DNA of 56,731 bases from positions 1-56,731 of the forward strand of contig NZ_RZHF01000024.1 of the NCBI RefSeq assembly GCF_003990185.1, given 5' to 3'. The position numbers and the translations under genes are program-made. Below, piece by piece: positions 28,142-38,625 of this stretch. Position 1 is the first letter of the stretch. Each line of letters opens with the position of its first letter. Under the pieces are notes generated by a model that was given only the letters and a program-made list of their open reading frames with translations, did not search any database and was not told the DNA's origin. Source of the DNA: Vreelandella nanhaiensis (GTDB taxonomy: Bacteria; Pseudomonadota; Gammaproteobacteria; Pseudomonadales; Halomonadaceae).

Positions 28142-28161
28142 TCCGAAAACAACTTTTCGGA
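28142..28161 (+). repeat. inverted repeat upstream of ppiD
   Basis: TCCGAAAA and TTTTCGGA form a perfect 8-bp stem with loop CAAC. It lies between the hupB terminator and ppiD, and its role is unknown. It could be an operator or a second terminator stem without a T-run. Confidence 0.5.
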
Positions 28162-28206
28162 CAACGTTAGGGTTTATTTGTATGGCTGTGTTGATCTGAG
28201 GCTAGC

Positions 28207-30024
28207 ATGCTGCAAAGTATTCGAGATGGCTCCAGAAGCTGGGGCGCCAAAATTATTATCGGTCTCATGGTAGCTGCCATGGCGCTGTTTGGAGTGGAAT
28301 CCCTGTTCAGTATCTTTGGCAGTGATCCTAATGAAGTCGCAAGCGTTAACGGTGAGCCCATCATGCGTCAGCAGGTTGAGCTTGAAGTACAAAGAGCGCT
28401 GCGCTCGGGTCAGGTGCCTCCTGAGCAAGAGCGTGCGTTGCGCAATGACATGCTTGACCAACTGATCACTCAGCAGTTGCTGACTCAATATGCAGACGAT
28501 GGCGGTTTTTACGTCTCTGACGCCCAGTTAGACCAAATCATTGTCAGCCTCCCCGAGTTCCATGATCAGAACGGCCGTTTTTCTGCCGATATTTTCCGCA
28601 ACCGTCTAGCGGGTGCGGGTTATTCACCGGTTTCATTCCGCCAAGACCTGCGGATAGATATCATGCGCCAGCAACTACAGCAGGGCCTGGCGTTCAGCGA
28701 TTTCAGTCTGCCAAGCGAGCAGGCTCGTCTGGCCGAGCTTCAGCGCCAAGCGCGCAGCTTCCGCTACGTGCTTCTGGATAACGACAATGCCGATGTCGAT
28801 ATCAATGTTACCAACGAACAGGTGCAGGCGTACTACGATGCCAACCAGGAGCGTTTTGAGCGTCCTGAACAGGTGCGCGTCGAGTATGTGCTGATTGATC
28901 GTCAGGCCATGGCGGCAGAAAGCGATGTTGATGAAGATACCCTGCGTAGCGCCTGGCGTGAGCAGAACCGGGATGCTGATCGACGTGTGTCGCACATCAT
29001 GGTGACGTTTGGCGATGAGCGTACTCGTGAACAAGCGCGCGATATTGCCGATACTGCCCGCGAGGCGCTCGATGAAGGGGAGTCCTTTGCCGATACAGCT
29101 CTGCGTTATTCTGATGATACGGCAAGCGCTGAAGAGGGTGGCGACCTTGGGGTTATCTCACGCGGTATTTTCGGCGGTGAATTTGATAATACCGCTTTCG
29201 CGCTTGAAGAGGGTCAGACATCTGGGGTCGTTGAAATTGACGGTGCTTTCCACATTCTTCATGTATCGGAAATTGATGCGCCTTCCTTTGAAGATCAGCG
29301 GGATGTATTGCGCCAGAATGTTGCCTTGAGTGACATCAACGATGCGTTTAATGCTAAGGTACAGCAGCTCATTGATGAAAGCTTTGCTGCTGACGACCTG
29401 CAAAGCGTGGCTGATGACCTGGATTTAACGCTTAACCAAACCGACTGGCTTGCCCGCGGTGAAGGTGAAGGCGTGCTTTCAGAGCCTGGCGTTCTGGAAG
29501 AAGCGTTCAGTGAAGAAGTGCTGAAAGATGGTTACAACAGTGAAGTGATTGAGCTGGACGACGACCGTCGACTGGTATTGCGGGTTGCCGAGCATCGTGA
29601 CGCAACACTGATCAGTCTGGATGAGGTGCGCGAAGAAGTAGAGCAGGCCGTGGCCTCACAGCAGCGTCAGGAAGCGTTACTTGAGCAGGCCCAGGCGATG
29701 GCCGCCGAGCTTGCCTCCGGCATCTCCGTAGACGTCGACTGGCAAGAGGCAACCAACGTTAGCCGTCAGTCTGACACTGCTTTATCCCAGGCATTGGTGC
29801 AAGAAGTCTTCCGTATGCCGCACCCTGAAGAAGGCGAAAGCCGCTATCGTGCCATTGCCTTGCCCCAGGGCGTTGCCGTGGTTGCGCTGGATGAAGTCTC
29901 GGATGGTGAAGCGGATGAGCAGATGCAAGGTTTTATTGCTCAAATGGCCGAGCAACTGCGAGCTCAATTCGTGATCCAGGGGCTGATTGATGACTTGTAT
30001 CGCGATGCTGATATCGAACGCTAG
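28207..30024 (+). CDS. ppiD: periplasmic folding chaperone PpiD
   Basis: This 605-residue inner-membrane-anchored protein belongs to the SurA/parvulin class. It has a single N-terminal transmembrane helix (about residues 16-36) and a SurA-like chaperone domain (NGEPIMRQQVELEVQRAL). A parvulin PpiC domain spans about 258-360, with RVSHIMV, YSDDTASAEEGGDLG and FALEEGQTSGVVE. PpiD assists outer-membrane and secreted proteins emerging from the Sec translocon. A bidirectional terminator follows. Confidence 0.95.
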   Translation: MLQSIRDGSRSWGAKIIIGLMVAAMALFGVESLFSIFGSDPNEVASVNGEPIMRQQVELEVQRALRSGQVPPEQERALRNDMLDQLITQQLLTQYADDGGFYVSDAQLDQIIVSLPEFHDQNGRFSADIFRNRLAGAGYSPVSFRQDLRIDIMRQQLQQGLAFSDFSLPSEQARLAELQRQARSFRYVLLDNDNADVDINVTNEQVQAYYDANQERFERPEQVRVEYVLIDRQAMAAESDVDEDTLRSAWREQNRDADRRVSHIMVTFGDERTREQARDIADTAREALDEGESFADTALRYSDDTASAEEGGDLGVISRGIFGGEFDNTAFALEEGQTSGVVEIDGAFHILHVSEIDAPSFEDQRDVLRQNVALSDINDAFNAKVQQLIDESFAADDLQSVADDLDLTLNQTDWLARGEGEGVLSEPGVLEEAFSEEVLKDGYNSEVIELDDDRRLVLRVAEHRDATLISLDEVREEVEQAVASQQRQEALLEQAQAMAAELASGISVDVDWQEATNVSRQSDTALSQALVQEVFRMPHPEEGESRYRAIALPQGVAVVALDEVSDGEADEQMQGFIAQMAEQLRAQFVIQGLIDDLYRDADIER

Positions 30025-30046
30025 AATCAAGCCACAACGCTAATAC

Positions 30047-30076
30047 AAAAAAGCCGATCATTTGATCGGCTTTTTT
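30047..30076. terminator. bidirectional terminator between ppiD and lpxH
   Basis: AAAAAAGCCGATCA and TGATCGGCTTTTTT form a 14-bp symmetrical stem-loop with loop TT. It works in both directions, serving convergent ppiD (plus) and lpxH (minus). Confidence 0.92.
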
Positions 30077-30147
30077 GGTGGGTACTGATTTCGACAATTA
30101 TTGCTAGAACAAACGCTGGCACAATAAGTGAGCCGTAATGCTACAGC

Positions 30148-30921
30148 TTAGGCTGCCGGTGGCGTCGCCAAGGAAAACTGGCGAAGCCGTGGCGTGGTAT
30201 TGCGCTCCGTGCGTTCGATAATGATGTCCCAGCCATGCTGGGCATCCCAATCACCCAGCACAAATCGTTTGGCGGGCACGTCTTCAACCGTAAGGTCATG
30301 AACCTTGGGGCGATGCGTATGGCCGTGAATCATAGTGATAACGCCATAGTGCTCCATCAGTTTTACTACCTCCTGATGGGTTACATCCATGATGGCTTCC
30401 GCCTTGCCAGCGTTCGCATCTCCCGACTGCATTCGCAGGCTTTTGGCGAGTTCAAGACGCTGCTCGAGGGGGAGCGCCAGAATCTGCGCCTGCCATTCAG
30501 GATTACGCGACTGCTGGCGAAAGGCCATGTAAGCGTCATCTTTTGTGCATAGGCTGTCGCCGTGTAGCAAAACAACAGGCACGCCTTCAAGTTCTACTTC
30601 CTGAACATCCGCAATCAGCGTCGCCTGGCAGGCATTGATAAACCGCTCGCCTAAGAGAAAATCCCGATTACCGTGGCTTAAGTATATAGCGGTGCCGCTA
30701 TCGCTTAGCTTTCGTAAATGCTGAATCACCTCTAGGGCTACTGCGCTGAGTGGGTGGGAAGTATCGAGCAGGTCGTCCCCAATCCACGCATCAAACAGGT
30801 CACCCAATATATAGAGGGCATTCGCTCCCTGTGCGGTTTGATCCAAATAGCGATAAAACCCCTGATTAATCTCAGGGGTGTCGCTGCTCAGATGGATATC
30901 AGCTACAAGCAGAGTGCGCAT
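30148..30921 (-). CDS. lpxH: UDP-2,3-diacylglucosamine diphosphatase
   Basis: This 257-residue metallophosphatase cleaves UDP-2,3-diacylglucosamine to lipid X in lipid A synthesis. The motifs are VADIHLS (in place of the more usual ADLHLS), GDLFDAWIGDD, HGNRDFLLG, LLHGDSLC and HGHTHRP, matching LpxH. The start at 30921 places MRTLLVADIH at the N terminus, as in relatives, with GGGAG about 4 nt upstream. A longer frame from 30996 would overlap ppiB. It sits 13 bp after ppiB and is probably co-transcribed. Confidence 0.94.
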   Translation of the reverse strand: MRTLLVADIHLSSDTPEINQGFYRYLDQTAQGANALYILGDLFDAWIGDDLLDTSHPLSAVALEVIQHLRKLSDSGTAIYLSHGNRDFLLGERFINACQATLIADVQEVELEGVPVVLLHGDSLCTKDDAYMAFRQQSRNPEWQAQILALPLEQRLELAKSLRMQSGDANAGKAEAIMDVTHQEVVKLMEHYGVITMIHGHTHRPKVHDLTVEDVPAKRFVLGDWDAQHGWDIIIERTERNTTPRLRQFSLATPPAA

Positions 30922-30934
30922 AAGGCTCCCGGGG

Positions 30935-31435
30935 TTATTCCGCGTCCTTGATATAAGCGCGCTCGATAATGACATCCTCGGCGGGTACGTCGGCATGCAT
31001 GCCGCGACGTGTGGTGCTTACGCCTTTAATGGTATTGACGACATCCATGCCTTCAACCACTTCACCAAATACCGCGTAACCCCAGCCCTGCAGGCTTTTG
31101 CCGCTGTGATCCAGAAAGCTGTTGTCACCCACGTTGATGAAGAACTGAGCGGTGGCTGAGTTGGGGTCTTGGGTGCGTGCCATGGCAAGCGTGCCCACCG
31201 TATTTTTCAAACCGTTATCAGCCTCATTTTCAATCGGGTCGCGGGTCGGCTTCTGGTTGAAGTCCTGATCAAAACCGCCGCCTTGAACCATGAACCCGTC
31301 AATGACCCGGTGGAACAGAGTGCCATCGTAGAATCCTTCCTGCACATACTGCTCAAAATTGGCCGCTGTGATGGGCGCTTTTTCATGGTTGAGCGCGATA
31401 GTGATGTCACCAAAGTTCGTCTGTAATACGATCAT
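30935..31435 (-). CDS. ppiB: peptidyl-prolyl cis-trans isomerase B (cyclophilin)
   Basis: This 166-residue cytoplasmic cyclophilin lacks a signal peptide. Signature segments are [34 protein letters not shown] and [14 protein letters not shown]. The start at 31435 ([11 protein letters not shown]) has AGGA 8 nt upstream; a longer frame to 31453 is less likely. It is divergent from glnS and upstream of lpxH. Confidence 0.96.
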   Translation of the reverse strand: MIVLQTNFGDITIALNHEKAPITAANFEQYVQEGFYDGTLFHRVIDGFMVQGGGFDQDFNQKPTRDPIENEADNGLKNTVGTLAMARTQDPNSATAQFFINVGDNSFLDHSGKSLQGWGYAVFGEVVEGMDVVNTIKGVSTTRRGMHADVPAEDVIIERAYIKDAE

Positions 31436-31467
31436 AGATAAATTCCTGTTCAATAAAGGCGTTCGCC

Positions 31468-31498
31468 TTGGCGCTGTGCATCGGCGTCACGCTATAAT
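31468..31498 (+). promoter_or_regulatory. glnS promoter
   Basis: TATAAT at 31493-31498 is a perfect -10. TTGGCG at 31468-31473 is a possible -35, but the 19-bp spacing is long. It lies in the ppiB/glnS divergent region. Confidence 0.5.
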
Positions 31499-31588
31499 AG
31501 CGGTTTTGCCCGGCATCGCGAAGCGCTAACCTCAGAGTAGGCGTTGGTTGCCTGGCACGCCATCCACCACGAGGTTTTTAACACCACC

Positions 31589-33268
31589 ATGACCAACGAG
31601 ACCACCCCAGCGCCGAACTTCATTCGTAACCAAGTACGCGACGAAATCGAGGGCGGCCAGGTCACAAAAATCGTGACGCGCTTTCCCCCTGAGCCCAACG
31701 GCTTTCTGCACATCGGCCATGCAAAGTCGATCTGCCTGAACTTCGGGTTGGCGGAGCAAATGGGTGGTGAGTGTCATCTGCGCTTTGACGACACCAACCC
31801 GGCAAAGGAAGAGCAGGCGTATATTGATGCGATTAAGGAAGACGTCAGCTGGCTGGGCTTTCACTGGGCAGGCCCGGTTCGCTTTGCGTCTGACTACTTT
31901 GACCAGCTCTATGCTTGGGCGCAGCATTTGATTCGCGAAGACAAGGCCTATGTAGATGACCTCTCGCCTGACGAGATCCGCGAATATCGCGGCACACTGA
32001 CCGCACCTGGCAAGCCAAGCCCCTACCGCGAGCGCAGCGTCGAGGAAAATCTGGATTTGCTGGAACGTATGCGTAACGGCGAATTTGGTGAAGGTGAAAA
32101 AGTGCTGCGTGCCAAGATCGATATGGCCTCGCCCAATATCAACCTGCGCGACCCGATTCTTTATCGCATCCGGCACGCAAGCCACCATCAAACAGGTGAC
32201 AAGTGGAAGATTTATCCTTCCTACGACTTCACCCATGGCCAGTCAGATGCTATTGAGGGAATTACACATTCGATCTGCACGCTGGAGTTTGAAGACCACC
32301 GCCCGCTTTATGAGTGGTTCCTCAACAATCTGCCAGTGCCCAGCAAACCGCGCCAGATCGAGTTTGCACGCCTGAATCTCGACTACACTCTGACTTCCAA
32401 ACGTAAGCTGAAGCTGTTGGTAGACGAGCAGATTGTGGACGGGTGGGATGACCCACGTATGCCGACCATTTCCGGTATGCGTCGCCGCGGCTATACGCCA
32501 GCTTCCATTCGCAAGTTCTGTGAAATGATCGGTGTGACCCGGGCGGATGGCGGATTGGTGGATATCGCCATGCTGACCCACGCGATTCGCTCAGATCTTG
32601 AAGATAACGCGCCACGCGCCATGTGCGTATTGAAACCACTCAAGGTGGTGCTGACTAATGTGGCCGAAGATTACGAGGAAGTGTACGAAGTGCCGGGGCA
32701 CCCCGCACGTGACGACATGCCGATGCGCAAAGTGCCGTTTGGCCGCGAACTGTACATTGACCAGGATGACTTCATGGAGGATGCGCCCAAGAAGTTCTTC
32801 CGCCTGGCGCCGGGCAAGGAAGTACGCCTGCGCAATAGCTATGTCATCCGCTGTGATGAGGTACTCAAGGATGATGCAGGCGAAGTGGTCGAGCTGCGCT
32901 GCTCGGTGGACTTCGATACCCTGGGCAAGAACCCGGAAGGGCGCAAGGTAAAAGGTGTGGTGCATTGGGTCAGCGCAGCTCACGGTGTACCCATGGAAGT
33001 TCGTCTGTATGACAATCTATTTATGGTCGAGCAGCCGGACCGCGACAAGGATGTCGATTTTCTTGAGCACCTGAACACGGAGTCGCTGGTAATCTGCCAG
33101 GCAATTGGTGAGCCAAGCCTTGCAGGCGCTGCCCCTGAAGATCGTTTCCAGTTTGAGCGCATGGGTTACTTCTGTGCTGACCGCCATCTCTCCGCACCCG
33201 GCAAGCTCGTGTTTAACCGAACCGTAGGATTGAAAGATAGCTGGGCGAAAATCAAACAGAAGGGTTAA
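31589..33268 (+). CDS. glnS: glutaminyl-tRNA synthetase
   Basis: This 559-residue class I synthetase has the HIGH motif in [16 protein letters not shown] and the KMSKS equivalent in [21 protein letters not shown] and [18 protein letters not shown] also match GlnRS, as does the C-terminal beta-barrel anticodon domain. I chose the ATG at 31589 because it gives the usual N terminus before NFIRNQV. A TTG at 31544 is possible but unsupported. cysS starts 11 bp downstream, so the two synthetases form an operon. Confidence 0.97.
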   Translation: MTNETTPAPNFIRNQVRDEIEGGQVTKIVTRFPPEPNGFLHIGHAKSICLNFGLAEQMGGECHLRFDDTNPAKEEQAYIDAIKEDVSWLGFHWAGPVRFASDYFDQLYAWAQHLIREDKAYVDDLSPDEIREYRGTLTAPGKPSPYRERSVEENLDLLERMRNGEFGEGEKVLRAKIDMASPNINLRDPILYRIRHASHHQTGDKWKIYPSYDFTHGQSDAIEGITHSICTLEFEDHRPLYEWFLNNLPVPSKPRQIEFARLNLDYTLTSKRKLKLLVDEQIVDGWDDPRMPTISGMRRRGYTPASIRKFCEMIGVTRADGGLVDIAMLTHAIRSDLEDNAPRAMCVLKPLKVVLTNVAEDYEEVYEVPGHPARDDMPMRKVPFGRELYIDQDDFMEDAPKKFFRLAPGKEVRLRNSYVIRCDEVLKDDAGEVVELRCSVDFDTLGKNPEGRKVKGVVHWVSAAHGVPMEVRLYDNLFMVEQPDRDKDVDFLEHLNTESLVICQAIGEPSLAGAAPEDRFQFERMGYFCADRHLSAPGKLVFNRTVGLKDSWAKIKQKG

Positions 33269-33279
33269 GGAATCGTCAT

Positions 33280-34683
33280 ATGCAAATTTACAATACGCTG
33301 ACACGTCGCAAGGAACCATTTACGCCGCTGGTCGCGGGTAAGGTAAGCATGTATGTCTGCGGCATGACGGTGTATGACTATTGTCACCTTGGCCACGCCC
33401 GCGTCATGGTGGCGTTTGATGTGATTACCCGCTATCTACGCCATCGTGGCTATGACGTGACCTATGTGCGCAACATTACGGATATTGACGACAAGATCCT
33501 CAAACGCGCTGACGAGAATGGTGAAAGCATCACCGCGCTGACTGAGCGTATGATTGATGCCATGCATGAGGACGAGGCGCGCCTGAACGTGCTGCCGCCG
33601 AGCCAGGAGCCCCGGGCAACGGGGCATATTGGCGACATCGTTGCCATGATTGAAACCTTGATCGAGAAAGGGTTTGCCTATCCGGCCGAGAACGGCGACG
33701 TGTACTACCGGGTGCGCAGGTTCGCCGACTACGGCAAGCTCAACAACCGTCAGCTTGATGATATGCGCTCAGGTGCACGCGTTGAGGTGGATGTCCATAA
33801 AGAGGACCCGCTGGATTTCGTACTCTGGAAGTCCGCCAAGCCGGGCGAGGCACACTGGCCATCGCCCTGGGGTAACGGGCGGCCCGGCTGGCACATTGAA
33901 TGCTCGGCGATGTCGACCTGCTGCCTAGGTGATACCTTCGATATTCATGGCGGCGGGCCTGATCTGACCTTTCCTCATCATGAAAACGAAATTGCTCAGT
34001 CAGAGGCGGCCACGGGTAAAACCTACGTCAACACATGGATGCACGCCGGTGCGGTACGCGTAAATCAGGAGAAGATGTCCAAATCCCTGGGTAACTTCTT
34101 CACCATTCGAGATGTGCTGGCCGAGCATGACCCTGAAGTGGTGCGCTATCTGTTAGTGGCCAGCCACTATCGCAGTGCGATCAATTACTCGGTGGATTCG
34201 CTGGTTGAAGCGCGTAAATCCTTGACACGTCTCTATACGGCGCTGGAAGGCGTGGCGAGCGATAGTTCCGGTCAGACCAATGACGTGGCTGACACTTATC
34301 GCGAACGTTTTACGACCGCCATGGATGACGACTTCAACACGCCGGAAGCGCTCGCGGTACTCTTTGAATTAGCGCGGGAAGTGAACCGAGCCAAGAGCGA
34401 GGCGCCAGATAATGCCTTGCCCCTGGCGGCGGCGCTTAAACAGTTTGCTGGTGTGCTGGGCCTTCTTCAGCAGTCGCCGCAAATCTTTCTGAAAGGCTCA
34501 CAACAGCAAGGTGTAGCGCTAAGCGAAGCGGTGATTGAAGAAAAAATTGCCCAGCGCCAAGCGGCAAAAGCCAATAAGGACTTTGCTCAGGCTGACGCTA
34601 TTCGTGATGAGCTGGCCGCCCTGGGGATTATTCTCAAGGACTCCAGGGAAGGAACTACCTGGGTCATCGAAGCCATTCAGTAA
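33280..34683 (+). CDS. cysS: cysteinyl-tRNA synthetase
   Basis: This 467-residue class I synthetase has the HIGH signature as HLGHARVMV after [11 protein letters not shown] and KMSKSLGNF. The zinc-site Cys and His residues occur in [13 protein letters not shown] and HHENE. The length is close to E. coli (461). It follows glnS by 11 bp. A large stem-loop follows the stop. Confidence 0.98.
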   Translation: MQIYNTLTRRKEPFTPLVAGKVSMYVCGMTVYDYCHLGHARVMVAFDVITRYLRHRGYDVTYVRNITDIDDKILKRADENGESITALTERMIDAMHEDEARLNVLPPSQEPRATGHIGDIVAMIETLIEKGFAYPAENGDVYYRVRRFADYGKLNNRQLDDMRSGARVEVDVHKEDPLDFVLWKSAKPGEAHWPSPWGNGRPGWHIECSAMSTCCLGDTFDIHGGGPDLTFPHHENEIAQSEAATGKTYVNTWMHAGAVRVNQEKMSKSLGNFFTIRDVLAEHDPEVVRYLLVASHYRSAINYSVDSLVEARKSLTRLYTALEGVASDSSGQTNDVADTYRERFTTAMDDDFNTPEALAVLFELAREVNRAKSEAPDNALPLAAALKQFAGVLGLLQQSPQIFLKGSQQQGVALSEAVIEEKIAQRQAAKANKDFAQADAIRDELAALGIILKDSREGTTWVIEAIQ

Positions 34684-34729
34684 GGGCATGACTGCCAGGC
34701 GCCTACAGGTGGCGTCTGGCAGCCCCTTA
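34681..34729 (+). terminator. large stem-loop after cysS, possible terminator
   Basis: CTGCCAGGCGCC (34692-34703) pairs with GGCGTCTGGCAG (34711-34722), one G-T pair, and flanking TAAGGG/CCCTTA can extend it. There is no T-run. It may be a factor-dependent terminator or an mRNA-stabilising structure. Confidence 0.5.
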
Positions 34730-34788
34730 AATGCCTCTTATACTTGCAATATCCTTCCAGAAAAGACGTCTACTAAAGGATTGCCCAG

Positions 34789-35700
34789 ATGCGCTTTACA
34801 CTCAAACCTCTACTCTCTGTCGTCAGTCTGTCGCTTGTGACGTTATCGACTGCAAACGCCAATGACCCGGTGGTGGTCGCTTCCAAAATTGATACCGAAG
34901 GCGCTGTGCTGGGTGAGCTGATCATTCAGACACTTGAACGCAATGGTATCCCGACCGAAGACCGCCTCCAGTTAGGGGCAACCAATGTCGTACGGACCGC
35001 GCTAAGTGCGGGTGAAATTGATCTATATCCCGAATACACCGGCAACGGCGCTTTTTTCTTTGATATGGCCGACAGCGATGTATGGAAGAATCCTGAGCAG
35101 GCTTATCAAACGGTGCGCGAGCTCGATGCCCAAAACGGCTTGATGTGGTTAACCCCGGCCAGTGCTAACAATACCTGGGCAATGAGTATCCGCGAGGACG
35201 TGGCAAGCGAGCATGACCTGAAAACGCTGGATGACCTGGCGGCCTATATTGCCGACGGAGGGGAGTTCAAGTTTGCCGCGAGTGCCGAGTTTGTTGAATC
35301 TGCCCAGGCGCTGCCAGCGTTTCAACAGGCTTATGGGTTTAAACTGAGCGATGACCAGCTGTTAGTGCTTTCCGGTGGTAATACTGCTGCCACAATGCGT
35401 GCCGCGGCCCAGCAAACCAGTGGGGTGAATGGGGCAATGACTTACGGCACTGACGGTGGCCTGAGCGCTCTAGGCCTGGTAGTGCTTGAAGATACCAAAG
35501 GCGTGCAGCCGGTTTACCAGCCTGCGCCGGTAGTACGCGATAGCGTGCTTGAAGCCTACCCCGACATTGAACCTTTGCTTCGTGATGTCTTTTCAACTCT
35601 CGATGAGCTAACGCTGCAAGAACTCAATGCCAATGTGGCGGTTAACGGTTTATCGGCCGATCAAGTAGCCAACAACTATCTAGACAGTTTGGATAACTAA
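34789..35700 (+). CDS. osmoprotectant ABC transporter, substrate-binding protein (OsmF/YehZ-like)
   Basis: This 303-residue periplasmic protein has a signal peptide cleaved after ANA at about residue 24. The segments VVVASKIDTEGAVLGELI, LGATNVVRTAL, GEIDLYPEYTGNG and GAMTYGTDGGL match the OpuBC/OsmF group of glycine-betaine/choline/carnitine-type binding proteins. With the next three genes it forms a complete importer in the order binding protein, large permease, ATPase, small permease, resembling YehZ-Y-X-W of E. coli. The exact ligand is not settled from sequence. A salt-tolerant host would fit compatible-solute uptake (inference). Confidence 0.87.
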   Translation: MRFTLKPLLSVVSLSLVTLSTANANDPVVVASKIDTEGAVLGELIIQTLERNGIPTEDRLQLGATNVVRTALSAGEIDLYPEYTGNGAFFFDMADSDVWKNPEQAYQTVRELDAQNGLMWLTPASANNTWAMSIREDVASEHDLKTLDDLAAYIADGGEFKFAASAEFVESAQALPAFQQAYGFKLSDDQLLVLSGGNTAATMRAAAQQTSGVNGAMTYGTDGGLSALGLVVLEDTKGVQPVYQPAPVVRDSVLEAYPDIEPLLRDVFSTLDELTLQELNANVAVNGLSADQVANNYLDSLDN

Positions 35701-35703
35701 TTA

Positions 35704-36900
35704 ATGTCGCTTCTGGATGCGCTACCCACGCCTAAATTAAGGCGTGGTGGGTACCCTAATGCTGTTTTAGTCAGCATGAGTATCGTGATGCTGGCAGTAC
35801 TTTGGGGGCTGGATGCCGTTAGCGTGGCGCCTAACCGCATTGTTCAAGGCACGGGTGTCGGTGTGCTGGGGGCAATCGGCTTACCAGGAGCGTTCTTGGC
35901 GTCTCTTCTGATATTGGCTATCGGCGGCCTGGCTTGTCAGCCAGGCCGCACCAACTATGCAGCGGCCTTGGGCGCGGTGGTTTTGCTGCTGGCGCTTATG
36001 CCGTTTGGCCTGATGGTGGCCAGTTATTTTCTGATAGACCCGGCATTACCCCAGGCACGTTTGGGAATAGGGGCCAGCTACTGGCTAATACTGTTTATCT
36101 TACTGCTGTGCTTGATCGAGCTGCGTTTGCGGCTTGCTCTGACGCGCCTCTTGCCGGGACTGCTCCTCGCGGGAGTCGGGCTTCTATGGTGGTTGTGTGC
36201 CTCTCTTTGGCTGGACGACCTGGCATTGGTTCAGGAGTTCAAGGCGCGTGATCGGCAATTTATGCGCGCGGTGGGCCAGCATATTGTCTTGGTAGGCGTG
36301 GCCGTGGGTGTAAGTATTGTACTGGGGGGACTGCTTGCCATGCTGATGCGCCGTTTTAAACGGTTGCAAAAAAGTGCGTTTGCGGTGCTCAATTTTCTAC
36401 AGACCATACCCAGCCTGGCACTATTTGGTCTGCTACTGGCGCCACTTGCCTGGCTGGCCGCCAACGTGCCGGTGCTAGCGCAAGTAGGTGTTAGTGGTAT
36501 TGGCAATACACCTGCGCTGATCGCCCTGGTGGCTTACAGCCTGCTGCCCATGGTACGTAATACCTATATTGCGCTGGAACAGGTAAGCCCTGATACCCTG
36601 GAAGCAGCCACTGCCATGGGAATGCGGCGTGGCCAGCAGTTCTGGCAGGTACGCTTGCCGCTGGCGTTGCCGGTGTTACTTGAAGGGGTACGCATTACGA
36701 CTGTTCAGGCAATTGGCCTGACGGCGGTGGCGGCATTGATCGGTGCCGGTGGATTGGGCACGTTTATATTTCAAGGATTGGGGCAGGCTGCTATGGATAT
36801 GGTGCTACTTGGTGCACTACCTATTCTCGTACTGGCCCTATTAGTGGATGCCGCCCTGGGAGCGCTGGCAGAGGCACTGCGCCCCGGAGGCATTCAATGA
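35704..36900 (+). CDS. osmoprotectant ABC transporter, permease (YehY-like)
   Basis: This 398-residue permease has extra N-terminal helices and a C-terminal binding-protein-dependent permease domain. The EAA loop is visible as LEAATAMGMRRGQQF...RLPLALPVL. The length fits YehY (385), which is longer than its partner permease. It starts 3 bp after the binding-protein stop and overlaps the ATPase start by 4 bp, so it is strongly coupled to both. Confidence 0.85.
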   Translation: MSLLDALPTPKLRRGGYPNAVLVSMSIVMLAVLWGLDAVSVAPNRIVQGTGVGVLGAIGLPGAFLASLLILAIGGLACQPGRTNYAAALGAVVLLLALMPFGLMVASYFLIDPALPQARLGIGASYWLILFILLLCLIELRLRLALTRLLPGLLLAGVGLLWWLCASLWLDDLALVQEFKARDRQFMRAVGQHIVLVGVAVGVSIVLGGLLAMLMRRFKRLQKSAFAVLNFLQTIPSLALFGLLLAPLAWLAANVPVLAQVGVSGIGNTPALIALVAYSLLPMVRNTYIALEQVSPDTLEAATAMGMRRGQQFWQVRLPLALPVLLEGVRITTVQAIGLTAVAALIGAGGLGTFIFQGLGQAAMDMVLLGALPILVLALLVDAALGALAEALRPGGIQ

Positions 36901-37862
36901 TTGAGCTTTCACAGGTATCCAAGCGATTTGGTGATGAAACCGCCGTAGATGCCATCAACCTCAAGGTGGCCAAGGGCAAGTTTTGCGCGCTGGTAGGCAC
37001 CTCGGGCTGTGGAAAGTCAACCACATTGCGTATGATCAACCGCCTGATTGAGCGTAGCAGCGGAGATATCATCCTGGATGGCCAAGCGCTTGAAGCTTAC
37101 GACCCGGTCAAGCTGCGCCGCCGTATAGGCTATGTCATACAAAGCACCGGCTTATTTCCGCATTGGACAGTAGCGCGCAATATCGGCTTGGTTCCCCGGT
37201 TGCTCAAATGGCCGGCTGACGATATACAAACGCGCGTGGAAGAGCTGATGGCGCTGCTTGGCCTGCCCATTGAGGAGTTTGCCCACAAGTATCCTCACCA
37301 GCTTTCCGGCGGACAGGCGCAACGCGTGGGTGTGGCTCGCGCCCTGGCTGCCGATCCGGATATTTTATTGATGGATGAGCCCTTCGGGGCGCTTGACCCG
37401 ATTACCCGTATCAAGCTTCAGGATGAGCTGGCGAGCCTTCAGGGGCGTCTGCATAAAACAGTGGTATTTGTTACCCACGATATGGATGAAGCGCTGAAAC
37501 TTGCCGATCACCTGGTGGTGATGCGTGACGGCTTGATTGTGCAGCAGGGTACGCCGCTGGCGCTTTTGCAGCATCCCAAGGATCCCTTCGTGGAATCTCT
37601 GCTGGGCGGGCTTGAACGCGGTCTGAAGCAGGCGGCATTGACGCGTGTAAAAGACCATATGTCATCTCTGGGGCCTACCTTGCCTTCGCAGTATCGTATT
37701 TCGGCCGACTTTTCTCTGCGCCAGGCACTTTCCATGATGCTGCGCGATCATACCGACCGCCTCGCCGTTGTCGATCAGCACGATGTGCCGATCGGTGAGT
37801 TGTCGCTGCGTAAAATCGTCAAGGAAGCTCAGCTGGAAAAAGGGAGCATGCGTGAAGCATAG
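36897..37862 (+). CDS. osmoprotectant ABC transporter, ATP-binding protein (YehX-like)
   Basis: This 321-residue ABC ATPase has Walker A GTSGCGKST (residues 34-42), signature LSGGQAQR at about 138 and Walker B LLMDEPFGALDP. It ends in about 75 residues (ISADFSLRQALSMMLRD, LAVVDQHDVPIGELSLRK) that read as a single CBS-like module. ProV/OpuCA ATPases carry a tandem CBS pair that senses ionic strength; only one unit seems present here. It overlaps the following permease start by 11 bp. Confidence 0.88.
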   Translation: MIELSQVSKRFGDETAVDAINLKVAKGKFCALVGTSGCGKSTTLRMINRLIERSSGDIILDGQALEAYDPVKLRRRIGYVIQSTGLFPHWTVARNIGLVPRLLKWPADDIQTRVEELMALLGLPIEEFAHKYPHQLSGGQAQRVGVARALAADPDILLMDEPFGALDPITRIKLQDELASLQGRLHKTVVFVTHDMDEALKLADHLVVMRDGLIVQQGTPLALLQHPKDPFVESLLGGLERGLKQAALTRVKDHMSSLGPTLPSQYRISADFSLRQALSMMLRDHTDRLAVVDQHDVPIGELSLRKIVKEAQLEKGSMREA

Positions 37863-38625
37863 CGATCAGCACGCGGATAGACGCCTATGGATACGCTCAT
37901 TAATCTGGGGCTTGCTGCTCGTTGTCTGCGTTGTGGGTATTGCACACGCAGAAGGGCTTTTTCGCTGGCTGGAGCCGGATGCCAGACAGGTTATCTACCA
38001 GCGCGCCCAGTTTTATGAGCTGCTTGGGCGCCACCTCTTGGTGGTGGGGATAGCCGCCTTGGTCACTATTTTCTTTGGCGTAGGTGCAGGGATTGCCGTC
38101 ACGCGCAAAAAAGGTCGCGACTTTTTGCCGCTGGTGGCGCAGCTGGCGTCCTTGGGCCAAACCTTTCCGCCGGTCGCCGTACTGGCGCTTGCCGTGCCGG
38201 TCCTTGGGTTCGGCACGCTGCCGATTATCATAGCGTTAATGCTTTATGGCCTGTTGCCTATTGTGCGCAATACACTGGCGGGGCTGCAGGATGTGAATGA
38301 AGAAATCAAGGTGGCTTCCCGCGCCATGGGGATGACGCCACTACAAACGCTCTATCAGGTGGAGCTGCCCCTAGCCGCGCCAGTCATACTGGCCGGTATA
38401 CGTACCTCGGTGACGATCAATATTGCAACCGCAGCGCTTGGTGCCACCGTTGGTGCCAGCAACCTGGGCGACCCGATTATTGCCGGCATCATCAATGGCA
38501 ACATGGCCTATGTGACGCAGGGCGCGCTGATTATTGCCTTGCTCGCCTTGACCATTGATAGTTTGTTTGATGGGCTGCAAGGGAGGTTACGCCAACGGCT
38601 GTCTTCTCCTCAGCGTTTATCTTGA
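37852..38625 (+). CDS. osmoprotectant ABC transporter, permease (YehW-like)
   Basis: This 257-residue permease has about six transmembrane helices and the EAA loop VASRAMGMTPLQTLY with LPLAAPVILAGIRT. The start is a GTG at 37852 with AGGGAG 5 nt upstream, inside the end of the ATPase gene. A frame extending further upstream lacks that support. Together with the larger permease it would form a heterodimeric channel. It is the last gene of the transporter operon. Confidence 0.87.
   Translation: MKHSDQHADRRLWIRSLIWGLLLVVCVVGIAHAEGLFRWLEPDARQVIYQRAQFYELLGRHLLVVGIAALVTIFFGVGAGIAVTRKKGRDFLPLVAQLASLGQTFPPVAVLALAVPVLGFGTLPIIIALMLYGLLPIVRNTLAGLQDVNEEIKVASRAMGMTPLQTLYQVELPLAAPVILAGIRTSVTINIATAALGATVGASNLGDPIIAGIINGNMAYVTQGALIIALLALTIDSLFDGLQGRLRQRLSSPQRLS

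Noticed and set aside
31532..32236. 234-codon minus-strand open frame over glnS
   Set aside because: It is antisense to the HIGH-motif region of glnS and lacks a ribosome site.
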